Origin: DT-68 sp965263245 | GTDB taxonomy: Bacteria; Bacillota_I; Bacilli_A; Mycoplasmatales; Metamycoplasmataceae | Assembly: GCA_965263245.1 (NCBI GenBank) | Contig: CBDHHR010000537.1 | Span: forward strand, 1 to 64,000 | Direction of reading: 5' to 3' | Length of the DNA stretch: 64,000 nucleotides | Part shown: piece after piece, positions 24,571 to 38,784 of the stretch | How positions within the stretch are numbered: the first letter of the stretch is position 1 | How the letters are laid out: every line of letters starts with the position of its first letter | Position numbers and translations under genes: made by a program | Notes under the pieces: generated by a model | Seen by the model: the letters and a program-made list of their open reading frames with translations, nothing else | Told to the model about the DNA's origin: nothing | Databases searched by the model: none

Positions 24571-27500
24571 GCCCTAGCACATCCATCCGTCGACGACTTA
24601 GTGCCCTAGCACATCCATCCGTCAACGACTTAGTGCCCTAGCACATCCATCCGTCAACGACTTAGTGCCCTAGCACATCCATCCGTCGACGACTTAGTGC
24701 CCTAGCACATCCATCCGTCAACGACTTAGTGCCCTAGCACATCCATCCGTCGACTTAGTGCCCTAGCACATCCATCCGTCGACTTAGTGCCCTAGCACAT
24801 CCATCCGTCGACGACTTAGTGCCCTAGCACATCCATCCGTCGACGACTTAGTGCCCTAGCACATCCATCCGTCAACGACTTAGTGCCCTAGCACATCCAT
24901 CCGTCGACTTAGTGCCCTAGCACATCCATCCGTCGACGACTTAGTGCCCTAGCACATCCATCCGTCGACGACTTAGTGCCCTAGCACATCCATCCGTCAA
25001 CGACTTAGTGCCCTAGCACATCCATCCGTCGACTTAGTGCCCTAGCACATCCATCCGTCGACGACTTAGTGCCCTAGCACATCCATCCGTCAACGACTTA
25101 GTGCCCTAGTACATCCATCCGTCGACTTAGTGTCCTAGCACATCCATCCGTCGACGACTTAGTGCCCTAGCACATCCATCCGTCAACGACTTAGTGCCCT
25201 AGCACATCCATCCGTCAACGACTTAGTGCCCTAGCACATCCATCCGTCGACGACTTAGTGCCCTTGCACATCCATCCGTCAACGACTTAGTGCCCTAGCA
25301 CATCCATCCGTCAACGACTTAGTGCCCTAGCACATCCATCCGTCGACGACTTAGTGCCCTTGCACATCCATCCGTCAACGACTTAGTGCCCTAGCACATC
25401 CATCCGTCAACGACTTAGTGTCCTAGCACATCCATCCGTCAACGACTTAGTGCCCTAGCACATCCATCCGTCGACGACTTAGTGCCCTTGCACATCCATC
25501 CGTCAACGACTTAGTGCCCTAGCACATCCATCCGTCAACGACTTAGTGCCCTAGCACATCCATCCGTCGACGACTTAGTGCCCTTGCACATCCATCCGTC
25601 AACGACTTAGTGCCCTAGCACATCCATCCGTCAACGACTTAGTGCCATAGCACATCCATCCGTCAACGACTTAGTGCCCTAGCACATCCATCCGTCAACG
25701 ACTTAGTGCCCTAGCACATCCATCCGTCGACGACTTAGTGCCCTTGCACATCCATCCGTCAACGACTTAGTGCCCTAGCACATCCATCCGTCAACGACTT
25801 AGTGTCCTAGCACATCCATCCGTCGACTTAGTGTCCTAGCACATCCATCCGTCAACGACTTAGTGCCCTAGCACATCCATCCGTCGACTTAGTGTCCTAG
25901 CACATCCATCCGTCAACGACTTAGTGCCCTAGCACATCCATCCGTCGACTTAGTGTCCTAGCACATCCATCCGTCGACGACTTAGTGCCCTAGCACATCC
26001 ATCCGTCAACGACTTAGTGCCCTAGCACATCCATCCGTCAACGACTTAGTGCCCTAGCACATCCATCCGTCGACGACTTAGTGCCCTTGCACATCCATCC
26101 GTCAACGACTTAGTGCCCTAGCACATCCATCCGTCGACTTAGTGTCCTAGCACATCCATCCGTCAACGACTTAGTGCCCTAGCACATCCATCCGTCGACT
26201 TAGTGTCCTAGCACATCCATCCGTCGACGACTTAGTGCCCTAGCACATCCATCCGTCAACGACTTAGTGCCCTAGCACATCCATCCGTCAACGACTTAGT
26301 GCCCTAGCACATCCATCCGTCGACGACTTAGTGCCCTTGCACATCCATCCGTCAACGACTTAGTGCCCTAGCACATCCATCCGTCGACTTAGTGTCCTAG
26401 CACATCCATCCGTCAACGACTTAGTGCCCTAGCACATCCATCCGTCGACTTAGTGCCCTAGCACATCCATCCGTCAACGACTTAGTGCCCTAGCACATCC
26501 ATCCGTCAACGACTTAGTGCCCTAGCACATCCATCCGTCGACTTAGTGCCCTAGCACATCCATCCGTCGACTTAGTGCCCTAGCACATCCATCCGTCGAC
26601 GACTTAGTGTCCTAGCACATCCATCCGTCAACGACTTAGTGCCCTAGCACATCCATCCGTCGACTTAGTGCCCTAGCACATCCATCCGTCGACTTAGTGC
26701 CCTAGCACATCCATCCGTCGACGACTTAGTGCCCTAGCACATCCATCCGTCGACTTAGTGCCCTAGCACATCCATCCGTCAACGACTTAGTGCCCTAGCA
26801 CATCCATCCGTCGACGACTTAGTGCCCTAGCACATCCATCCGTCAACGACTTAGTGCCCTAGCACATCCATCCGTCAACGACTTAGTGCCCTAGCACATC
26901 CACCCGTCAACGACTTAGTGCCCTAGCACATCCATCCGTCGACGACTTAGTGCCCTAGCACATCCATCCGTCAACGACTTAGTGCCCTAGCACATCCATC
27001 CGTCAACGACTTAGTGCCCTAGCACATCCATCCGTCAACGACTTAGTGCCCTAGCACATCCATCCGTCAACGACTTAGTGCCCTAGCACATCCATCCGTC
27101 GACGACTTAGTGCCCTAGCACATCCATCCGTCGACGACTTAGTGCCCTAGCACATCCATCCGTCGACGACTTAGTGCCCTAGCACATCCATCCGTCGACG
27201 ACTTAGTGCCCTAGCACATCCATCCGTCAACGACTTAGTGCCCTAGCACATCCATCCATCAACGACTTAGTGCCCTAGCACATCCATCCATCAACGACTT
27301 AGTGCCCTAGCACATCCATCCGTCAACGACTTAGTGCCCTAGCACATCCATCCGTCGACGACTTAGTGCCCTAGCACATCCATCCGTCAACGACTTAGTG
27401 CCCTAGCACATCCATCCATCAACGACTTAGTGCCCTAGCACATCCATCCATCAACGACTTAGTGCCCTAGCACATCCATCCGTCAACGACTTAGTGCCCT

Positions 27501-27673
27501 AGCACATCCATCCGTCAACGACTTAGTGCCCTAGCACATCCATCCGTCAACGACTTAGTGCCCTAGCACATCCATCCATCAACGACTTAGTGCCCTAGCA
27601 CATCCACCCGTCGACGACTTAGTGCCCTAGCACATCCATCCGTCGACGACTTAGTGCCCTAGCACATCCATCC

Positions 27674-30600
27674 GTCAATGACGTAGTGCCCTAGCACATC
27701 CATCCGTCGACGACTTAGTGCCCTTGCACATCCATCCGTCAACGACTTAGTGCCCTAGCACATCCATCCGTCAATGACGTAGTGCCCTAGCACATCCATC
27801 CGTCGACGACTTAGTGCCCTAGCACATCCATCCATCAACGACTTAGTGCCCTAGCACATCCACCCGTCGACGACTTAGTGCCCTAGCACATCCATCCGTC
27901 GACGACTTAGTGCCCTAGCACATCCATCCGTCAATGACGTAGTGCCCTAGCACATCCATCCGTCGACTTAGTGCCCTAGCACATCCATCCGTCGACGACT
28001 TAGTGTCCTAGCACATCCATCCGTCGACGACTTAGTGCCCTAGCACATCCATCCGTCGACGACTTAGTGCCCTAGCACATCCATCCGTCAACGACTTAGT
28101 GCCCTAGCACATCCATCCGTCGACTTAGTGCCCTAGCACATCCATCCGTCGACGACTTAGTGTCCTAGCACATCCATCCGTCGACTTAGTGCCCTAGCAC
28201 ATCCATCCGTCGACTTAGTGCCCTAGCACATCCATCCGTCGACTTAGTGCCCTAGCACATCCATCCGTCGACGACTTAGTGCCCTAGCACATCCATCCGT
28301 CGACGACTTAGTGCCCTAGCACATCCATCCGTCAACGACTTAGTGCCCTAGCACATCCATCCGTCGACTTAGTGCCCTAGCACATCCATCCGTCGACGAC
28401 TTAGTGCCCTAGCACATCCATCCGTCGACGACTTAGTGCCCTAGCACATCCATCCGTCAACGACTTAGTGCCCTAGCACATCCATCCGTCGACTTAGTGC
28501 CCTAGCACATCCATCCGTCGACGACTTAGTGCCCTAGCACATCCATCCGTCAACGACTTAGTGCCCTAGTACATCCATCCGTCGACTTAGTGTCCTAGCA
28601 CATCCATCCGTCGACGACTTAGTGCCCTAGCACATCCATCCGTCAACGACTTAGTGCCCTAGCACATCCATCCGTCAACGACTTAGTGCCCTAGCACATC
28701 CATCCGTCGACGACTTAGTGCCCTTGCACATCCATCCGTCAACGACTTAGTGCCCTAGCACATCCATCCGTCAACGACTTAGTGCCCTAGCACATCCATC
28801 CGTCGACGACTTAGTGCCCTTGCACATCCATCCGTCAACGACTTAGTGCCCTAGCACATCCATCCGTCAACGACTTAGTGTCCTAGCACATCCATCCGTC
28901 AACGACTTAGTGCCCTAGCACATCCATCCGTCGACGACTTAGTGCCCTTGCACATCCATCCGTCAACGACTTAGTGCCCTAGCACATCCATCCGTCAACG
29001 ACTTAGTGCCCTAGCACATCCATCCGTCGACGACTTAGTGCCCTTGCACATCCATCCGTCAACGACTTAGTGCCCTAGCACATCCATCCGTCAACGACTT
29101 AGTGCCATAGCACATCCATCCGTCAACGACTTAGTGCCCTAGCACATCCATCCGTCAACGACTTAGTGCCCTAGCACATCCATCCGTCGACGACTTAGTG
29201 CCCTTGCACATCCATCCGTCAACGACTTAGTGCCCTAGCACATCCATCCGTCAACGACTTAGTGTCCTAGCACATCCATCCGTCGACTTAGTGTCCTAGC
29301 ACATCCATCCGTCAACGACTTAGTGCCCTAGCACATCCATCCGTCGACTTAGTGTCCTAGCACATCCATCCGTCAACGACTTAGTGCCCTAGCACATCCA
29401 TCCGTCGACTTAGTGTCCTAGCACATCCATCCGTCGACGACTTAGTGCCCTAGCACATCCATCCGTCAACGACTTAGTGCCCTAGCACATCCATCCGTCA
29501 ACGACTTAGTGCCCTAGCACATCCATCCGTCGACGACTTAGTGCCCTTGCACATCCATCCGTCAACGACTTAGTGCCCTAGCACATCCATCCGTCGACTT
29601 AGTGTCCTAGCACATCCATCCGTCAACGACTTAGTGCCCTAGCACATCCATCCGTCGACTTAGTGTCCTAGCACATCCATCCGTCGACGACTTAGTGCCC
29701 TAGCACATCCATCCGTCAACGACTTAGTGCCCTAGCACATCCATCCGTCAACGACTTAGTGCCCTAGCACATCCATCCGTCGACGACTTAGTGCCCTAGC
29801 ACATCCATCCGTCAACGACTTAGTGCCCTAGCACATCCATCCGTCGACTTAGTGTCCTAGCACATCCATCCGTCAACGACTTAGTGCCCTAGCACATCCA
29901 TCCGTCGACTTAGTGCCCTAGCACATCCATCCGTCAACGACTTAGTGCCCTAGCACATCCATCCGTCGACTTAGTGCCCTAGCACATCCATCCGTCGACT
30001 TAGTGCCCTAGCACATCCATCCGTCGACTTAGTGCCCTAGCACATCCATCCGTCAACGACTTAGTGCCCTAGCACATCCATCCGTCGACTTAGTGCCCTA
30101 GCACATCCATCCGTCAACGACTTAGTGCCCTAGCACATCCATCCGTCGACTTAGTGCCCTAGCACATCCATCCGTCGACTTAGTGTCCTAGCACATCCAT
30201 CCGTCGACGACTTAGTGCCCTAGCACATCCATCCGTCGACTTAGTGCCCTAGCACATCCATCCGTCGACGACTTAGTGCCCTAGCACATCCATCCGTCGA
30301 CTTAGTGCCCAAGCACATCCATCCGTCAACGACTTAGTGCCCTAGCACATCCATCCGTCAACGACTTAGTGCCCTAGCACATCCATCCGTCAACGACTTA
30401 GTGCCCTAGCACATCCATCCGTCAACGACTTAGTGCCCTAGCACATCCATCCGTCAACGACTTAGTGCCCTAGCACATCCATCCGTCAACGACTTAGTGC
30501 CCTAGCACATCCATCCGTCGACGACTTAGTGCCCTAGCACATCCATCCGTCGACGACTTAGTGCCCTAGCACATCCATCCGTCAACGACTTAGTGCCCTA

Positions 30601-33600
30601 GCACATCCATCCGTCAACGACTTAGTGCCCTAGCACATCCATCCGTCAACGACTTAGTGCCCTAGCACATCCATCCGTCAACGACTTAGTGCCCTAGCAC
30701 ATCCATCCGTCGACTTAGTGTCATCCACGACTTAGTGCCCTAGCACATCCATCCGTCAACGACTTAGTGCCCTAGCACATCCATCCGTCGACTTACTAGC
30801 ACATCCTTACGACTTAGTGCCCTAGCACATCCATCCGTCGACGACTTAGTGCCCTAGCACATCCATCCGTCAACGACTTAGTGCCCTAGCACATCCATCC
30901 GTCAACGACTTAGTGCCCTAGCACATCCATCCGTCGACGACTTAGTGCCCTAGCACATCCATCCGTCAACGACTTAGTGCCCTAGCACATCCATCCGTCC
31001 GTCAACGACTTAGTGCCCTAGCACATCCATCCGTCGACGACTTAGTGCCCTAGCACATCCATCCGTCGACGACTTAGTGCCCTAGCACATCCATCCGTCA
31101 ACGACTTAGTGCCCTAGCACATCCATCCGTCGACGACTTAGTGCCCTAGCACATCCATCCGTCAACGACTTAGTGCCCTAGCACATCCATCCGTCAACGA
31201 CTTAGTGCCCTAGCACATCCATCCGTCGACTTAGTGCCCTAGCACATCCATCCGTCGACGACTTAGTGCCCTAGCACATCCATCCGTCAACGACTTAGTG
31301 CCCTAGCACATAGCACATCCATCCGTCGACGACTTAGTGCCCTAGCACATCCATCCGTCAACGACTTAGTGCCCTAGCACATCCATCCGTCAACGACTTA
31401 GTGCCCTAGCACATCCATCCGTCGACGACTTACTTAGTGCCCTAGCACATCCATCCGTCAACGACTTAGTGCCCTAGCACATCCATCCGTCAACGACTTA
31501 GTGCCCTAGCACATCCATCCGTCAACGACTTAGTGCCCTAGCACATCCATCCGTCGACGACTTAGTGCCCTAGCACATCCATCCGTCAACGACTTAGTGC
31601 CCTAGCACATCCATCCGTCAACGACTTAGTGCCCTAGCACATCCATCCGTGCCCTAGCACATCCATCCGTCGACGACTTAGTGCCCTAGCACATCCATCC
31701 GTCAACGACTTAGTGCCCTAGCACATCCATCCGTCAACGACTTAGTGCCCTAGCACATCCATCCGTCAACGACTTAGTGCCCTAGCACATCCATCCGTCG
31801 ACGACTTAGTGCCCTAGCACATCCATCCGTCGACGACTTAGTGCCCTAGCACATCCATCCGTCAACGACTTAGTGCCCTAGCACATCCATCCGTCAACGA
31901 CTTAGTGCCCTAGCACATCCATCCGTCGACGACTTAGTGCCCTAGCACATCCATCCGTCAACGACTTAGTGCCCTAGCACATCCATCCGTCAACGACTTA
32001 GTGCCCTAGCACATCCATCCGTCAACGACTTAGTGCCCTAGCACATCCATCCGTCGACTTAGTGCCCTAGCACATCCATCCGTCAACGACTTAGTGCCCT
32101 AGCACATCCATCCGTCGACTTAGTGCCCTAGCACATCCATCCGTCAACGACTTAGTGCCCTAGCACATCCATCCCGACTTAGTGCCCTAGCACATCCATC
32201 CGTCGACTTAGTGCCCTAGCACATCCATCCGTCAACGACTTAGTGCCCTAGCACATCCATCCGTCGACGACTTAGTGCCCTAGCACATCCATCGACTTAG
32301 TGCCCTAGCACATCCATCCGTCGACTTAGTGCCCTAGCACATCCACGACTTAGTGCCCTAGCACATCCATCCGTCAACGACTTAGTGCCCTAGCACATCC
32401 ATCCGTCAACGACTTAGTGCCCTAGCACATCCATCCGTCGACGACTTAGTGCCCTAGCACATCCATCCGTCGACGACTTAGTGCCCTAGCACATCCATCC
32501 GTCGACGACTTAGTGCCCTAGCACATCCATCCGTCAACGACTTAGTGCCCTAGCACATCCATCCGTCAACGACTTAGTGCCCTAGCACATCCATCCGTCG
32601 ACGACTTAGTGCCCTAGCACATCCATCCGTCAACGACTTAGTGCCCTAGCACATCCATCCGTCAACGACTTAGTGCCCTAGCACATCCATCCGTCAACGA
32701 CTTAGTGCCCTAGCACATCCATCCGTCAACGACTTAGTGCCCTAGCACATCCATCCGTCAACGACTTAGTGCCCTAGCACATCCATCCGTCAACGACTTA
32801 GTGCCCTAGCACATCCATCCGTCAACGACTTAGTGCCCTAGCACATCCATCCGTCAACGACTTAGTGCCCTAGCACATCCATCCGTCAACGACTTAGTGC
32901 CCTAGCACATCCATCCGTCGACTTAGTGCCCTAGCACATCCACGACTTAGTGCCCTAGCACATCCATCCGTCGACGACTTAGTGCCCTAGCACATCCATC
33001 CGTCGACGACTTAGTGCCCTAGCACATCCATCCGTCAACGACTTAGTGCCCTAGCACATCCATCCGTCGACTTAGTGCCCTAGCACATCCATCCGTCGAC
33101 GACTTAGTGCCCTAGCACATCCATCCGTCGACGACTTAGTGCCCTAGCACATCCATCCGTCAACGACTTAGTGCCCTAGCACATCCATCCGTCGACTTAG
33201 TGCCCTAGCACATCCATCCGTCGACGACTTAGTGCCCTAGCACATCCATCCGTCAACGACTTAGTGCCCTACATCCATCCGTCGACCCTAGCACATCCAT
33301 CCGTCGACGACTTAGTGCCCTAGCACATCCATCCGTCAACGACTTAGTGCCCTAGCACATCCATCCGTCAACGACTTAGTGCCCTAGCACATCCATCCGT
33401 CGACGACTTAGTGCCCTTGCACATCCATCCGTCAACGACTTAGTGCCCTAGCACATCCATCCGTCAACGACTTAGTGCCCTAGCACATCCATCCGTCGAC
33501 GACTTAGTGCCCTTGCACATCCATCCGTCAACGACTTAGTGCCCTAGCACATCCATCCGTCAACGACTTAGTGCCCTAGCACATCCATCCGTCAACGACT

Positions 33601-35841
33601 TAGTGCCCTAGCACATCCATCCGTCGACGACTTAGTGCCCTTGCACATCCATCCGTCAACGACTTAGTGCCCTAGCACATCCATCCGTCAACGACTTAGT
33701 GCCCTAGCACATCCATCCGTCGACGACTTAGTGCCCTTGCACATCCATCCGTCAACGACTTAGTGCCCTAGCACATCCATCCGTCAACGACTTAGTGCCC
33801 TAGCACATCCATCCGTCAACGACTTAGTGCCCTAGCACATCCATCCGTCAACGACTTAGTGCCCTAGCACATCCATCCGTCGACGACTTAGTGCCCTTGC
33901 ACATCCATCCGTCAACGACTTAGTGCCCTAGCACATCCATCCGTCAACGACTTAGTGCCCTAGCACATCCATCCGTCGACTTAGTGTCCTAGCACATCCA
34001 TCCGTCAACGACTTAGTGCCCTAGCACATCCATCCGTCGACTTAGTGTCCTAGCACATCCATCCGTCAACGACTTAGTGCCCTAGCACATCCATCCGTCG
34101 ACTTAGTGTCCTAGCACATCCATCCGTCGACGACTTAGTGCCCTAGCACATCCATCCGTCAACGACTTAGTGCCCTAGCACATCCATCCGTCAACGACTT
34201 AGTGCCCTAGCACATCCATCCGTCGACGACTTAGTGCCCTTGCACATCCATCCGTCAACGACTTAGTGCCCTAGCACATCCATCCGTCGACTTAGTGTCC
34301 TAGCACATCCATCCGTCAACGACTTAGTGCCCTAGCACATCCATCCGTCGACTTAGTGCCCTAGCACATCCATCCGTCGACGACTTAGTGCCCTAGCACA
34401 TCCATCCGTCAACGACTTAGTGCCCTAGCACATCCATCCGTCAACGACTTAGTGCCCTAGCACATCCATCCGTCAACGACTTAGTGCCCTAGCACATCCA
34501 TCCGTCAACGACTTAGTGCCCTAGCACATCCATCCGTCGACGACTTAGTGCCCTAGCACATCCATCCGTCAACGACTTAGTGCCCTAGCACATCCATCCG
34601 TCAACGACTTAGTGCCCTAGCACATCCATCCGTCAACGACTTAGTGCCCTAGCACATCCATCCGTCGACTTAGTGCCCTAGCACATCCATCCGTCGACGA
34701 CTTAGTGCCCTAGCACATCCATCCGTCAACGACTTAGTGCCCTAGCACATCCATCCGTCGACGACTTAGTGCCCTAGCACATCCATCCGTCGACGACTTA
34801 GTGCCCTAGCACATCCATCCGTCGACTTAGTGCCCTAGCACATCCATCCGTCGACGACTTAGTGCCCTAGCACATCCATCCGTCGACGACTTAGTGCCCT
34901 AGCACATCCATCCGTCAACGACTTAGTGCCCTAGCACATCCATCCGTCAACGACTTAGTGCCCTAGCACATCCATCCGTCGACGACTTAGTGCCCTAGCA
35001 CATCCATCCGTCAACGACTTAGTGCCCTAGCACATCCATCCGTCAACGACTTAGTGCCCTAGCACATCCACCCGTCAACGACTTAGTGCCCTAGCACATC
35101 CATCCGTCGACGACTTAGTGCCCTAGCACATCCATCCGTCAACGACTTAGTGCCCTAGCACATCCATCCGTCAACGACTTAGTGCCCTAGCACATCCATC
35201 CGTCAACGACTTAGTGCCCTAGCACATCCATCCGTCAACGACTTAGTGCCCTAGCACATCCATCCGTCGACGACTTAGTGCCCTAGCACATCCATCCGTC
35301 GACGACTTAGTGCCCTAGCACATCCATCCGTCGACGACTTAGTGCCCTAGCACATCCATCCGTCGACGACTTAGTGCCCTAGCACATCCATCCGTCAACG
35401 ACTTAGTGCCCTAGCACATCCATCCATCAACGACTTAGTGCCCTAGCACATCCATCCATCAACGACTTAGTGCCCTAGCACATCCATCCGTCAACGACTT
35501 AGTGCCCTAGCACATCCATCCGTCGACGACTTAGTGCCCTAGCACATCCATCCGTCAACGACTTAGTGCCCTAGCACATCCATCCATCAACGACTTAGTG
35601 CCCTAGCACATCCATCCATCAACGACTTAGTGCCCTAGCACATCCATCCGTCAACGACTTAGTGCCCTAGCACATCCATCCGTCAACGACTTAGTGCCCT
35701 AGCACATCCATCCGTCAACGACTTAGTGCCCTAGCACATCCATCCATCAACGACTTAGTGCCCTAGCACATCCACCCGTCGACGACTTAGTGCCCTAGCA
35801 CATCCATCCGTCGACGACTTAGTGCCCTAGCACATCCATCC
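27674..35841 (+). repeat. HOR unit U4, 8,168 bp (rearranged middle)
   Basis: Anchors are at 27674, 27770 and 27930. R1 is intact (CTAGTAC 28566, GTGCCATAG 29102, CCCAAGC at about 30309). The middle from 30.7 to 33.3 kb has at least a dozen truncated or fused monomers and lacks the GTGTCC cluster. The R2 CTAGTAC landmark survives only as CCCTACATCC near 33270, as if AGT had been deleted. Three further R2 variants, two GTGTCC and one GTGCCATAG, are replaced by plain A-type monomers. The terminal CCATCAACG/CCACCCGTC zone is normal. Confidence 0.87.
30700..33300 (+). repeat. Rearranged middle region of U4
   Basis: Many monomers are truncated or fused here: GTGTCATCCACGAC about 30718, CTTACTAGCACATCC about 30795, CCGTCCGTCAACG about 30997, GCACATAGCACATCC about 31306, GACTTACTTAGTG about 31427, CCGTGCCCTAGC about 31648, ATCCCGACTTAG about 32171, CATCGACTTAG about 32291, CCACGACTTAG about 32344 and 32940, CCCTACATCC about 33268 and GTCGACCCTAGC about 33281. 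Between the breaks the monomers are normal. Either this is a real rearrangement-prone region or the assembly consensus is unreliable here. Confidence 0.82.
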
Positions 35842-38784
35842 GTCAATGACGTAGTGCCCTAGCACATCCATCCGTCGACGACTTAGTGCCCTTGCACATC
35901 CATCCGTCAACGACTTAGTGCCCTAGCACATCCATCCGTCAATGACGTAGTGCCCTAGCACATCCATCCGTCGACGACTTAGTGCCCTAGCACATCCATC
36001 CATCAACGACTTAGTGCCCTAGCACATCCACCCGTCGACGACTTAGTGCCCTAGCACATCCATCCGTCGACGACTTAGTGCCCTAGCACATCCATCCGTC
36101 AATGACGTAGTGCCCTAGCACATCCATCCGTCGACTTAGTGCCCTAGCACATCCATCCGTCGACGACTTAGTGTCCTAGCACATCCATCCGTCGACGACT
36201 TAGTGCCCTAGCACATCCATCCGTCGACGACTTAGTGCCCTAGCACATCCATCCGTCAACGACTTAGTGCCCTAGCACATCCATCCGTCGACTTAGTGCC
36301 CTAGCACATCCATCCGTCGACGACTTAGTGCCTAGCACATCCATCCGTCGACTTAGTGCCCTAGCACATCCATCCGTCGACTTAGTGCCCTAGCACATCC
36401 ATCCGTCGACTTAGTGCCCTAGCACATCCATCCGTCGACGACTTAGTGCCCTAGCACATCCATCCGTCGACGACTTAGTGCCCTAGCACATCCATCCGTC
36501 AACGACTTAGTGCCCTAGCACATCCATCCGTCGACTTAGTGCCCTAGCACATCCATCCGTCGACGACTTAGTGCCCTAGCACATCCATCCGTCGACGACT
36601 TAGTGCCCTAGCACATCCATCCGTCAACGACTTAGTGCCCTAGCACATCCATCCGTCGACTTAGTGCCCTAGCACATCCATCCGTCGACGACTTAGTGCC
36701 CTAGCACATCCATCCGTCAACGACTTAGTGCCCTAGTACATCCATCCGTCGACTTAGTGTCCTAGCACATCCATCCGTCGACGACTTAGTGCCCTAGCAC
36801 ATCCATCCGTCAACGACTTAGTGCCCTAGCACATCCATCCGTCAACGACTTAGTGCCCTAGCACATCCATCCGTCGACGACTTAGTGCCCTTGCACATCC
36901 ATCCGTCAACGACTTAGTGCCCTAGCACATCCATCCGTCAACGACTTAGTGCCCTAGCACATCCATCCGTCGACGACTTAGTGCCCTTGCACATCCATCC
37001 GTCAACGACTTAGTGCCCTAGCACATCCATCCGTCAACGACTTAGTGTCCTAGCACATCCATCCGTCAACGACTTAGTGCCCTAGCACATCCATCCGTCG
37101 ACGACTTAGTGCCCTTGCACATCCATCCGTCAACGACTTAGTGCCCTAGCACATCCATCCGTCAACGACTTAGTGCCCTAGCACATCCATCCGTCGACGA
37201 CTTAGTGCCCTTGCACATCCATCCGTCAACGACTTAGTGCCCTAGCACATCCATCCGTCAACGACTTAGTGCCATAGCACATCCATCCGTCAACGACTTA
37301 GTGCCCTAGCACATCCATCCGTCAACGACTTAGTGCCCTAGCACATCCATCCGTCGACGACTTAGTGCCCTTGCACATCCATCCGTCAACGACTTAGTGC
37401 CCTAGCACATCCATCCGTCAACGACTTAGTGTCCTAGCACATCCATCCGTCGACTTAGTGTCCTAGCACATCCATCCGTCAACGACTTAGTGCCCTAGCA
37501 CATCCATCCGTCGACTTAGTGTCCTAGCACATCCATCCGTCAACGACTTAGTGCCCTAGCACATCCATCCGTCGACTTAGTGTCCTAGCACATCCATCCG
37601 TCGACGACTTAGTGCCCTAGCACATCCATCCGTCAACGACTTAGTGCCCTAGCACATCCATCCGTCAACGACTTAGTGCCCTAGCACATCCATCCGTCGA
37701 CGACTTAGTGCCCTTGCACATCCATCCGTCAACGACTTAGTGCCCTAGCACATCCATCCGTCGACTTAGTGTCCTAGCACATCCATCCGTCAACGACTTA
37801 GTGCCCTAGCACATCCATCCGTCGACTTAGTGTCCTAGCACATCCATCCGTCGACGACTTAGTGCCCTAGCACATCCATCCGTCAACGACTTAGTGCCCT
37901 AGCACAGCCATCCGTCAACGACTTAGTGCCCTAGCACATCCATCCGTCGACGACTTAGTGCCCTAGCACATCCATCCGTCAACGACTTAGTGCCCTAGCA
38001 CATCCATCCGTCGACTTAGTGCCCTAGCACATCCATCCGTCAACGACTTAGTGCCCTAGCACATCCATCCGTCAACGACTTAGTGCCCTAGCACATCCAT
38101 CCGTCAACGACTTAGTGCCCTAGCACATCCATCCGTCGACTTAGTGCCCTAGCACATCCATCCGTCGACGACTTAGTGCCCTAGCACATCCATCCGTCGA
38201 CGACTTAGTGCCCTAGCACATCCATCCGTCAACGACTTAGTGCCCTAGCACATCCATCCGTCGACTTAGTGCCCTAGCACATCCATCCGTCAACGACTTA
38301 GTGCCCTAGCACATCCATCCGTCGACTTAGTGCCCTAGCACATCCATCCGTCAACGACTTAGTGCCCTAGCACATCCATCCGTCGACGACTTAGTGCCCT
38401 AGCACATCCATCCGTCAACGACTTAGTGCCCTAGCACATCCATCCGTCAACGACTTAGTGCCCTAGCACATCCATCCGTCAACGACTTAGTGCCCTAGCA
38501 CATCCATCCGTCAACGACTTAGTGCCCTAGCACATCCATCCGTCGACTTAGTGCCCTAGCACATCCATCCGTCAACGACTTAGTGCCCTAGCACATCCAT
38601 CCGTCGACGACTTAGTGCCCTAGCACATCCATCCGTCAACGACTTAGTGCCCTAGCACATCCATCCGTCAACGACTTAGTGCCCTAGCACATCCATCCGT
38701 CAACGACTTAGTGCCCTAGCACATCCATCCGTCGACGACTTAGTGCCCTAGCACATCCATCCGTCAACGACTTAGTGCCCTAGC

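Larger units (their letters stand above)
19569..27673 (+). repeat. HOR unit U3, 8,105 bp (regular prototype)
   Basis: I saw no truncated or fused monomer here, so with U7 this is the best reference for the unit. Anchors are at 19569, 19665 and 19825. R1 landmarks are CTAGTAC 20461, GTGCCATAG 20997, CACAGCC 21631 and CCCAAGC near 22204. Middle landmarks CCATCAACG are at 22841 and 24463 (1,622 bp apart); both are preceded by a monomer with TTAGGGCCC in place of TTAGTGCCC. A GTGTCC cluster runs about 23100-23700 and GTCAATGACTTAG is at 23973. R2 landmarks are 25106 and 25642. Its length fits about 260 monomers, roughly a quarter of them 29-bp; this is an estimate, not a count. Confidence 0.92.
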
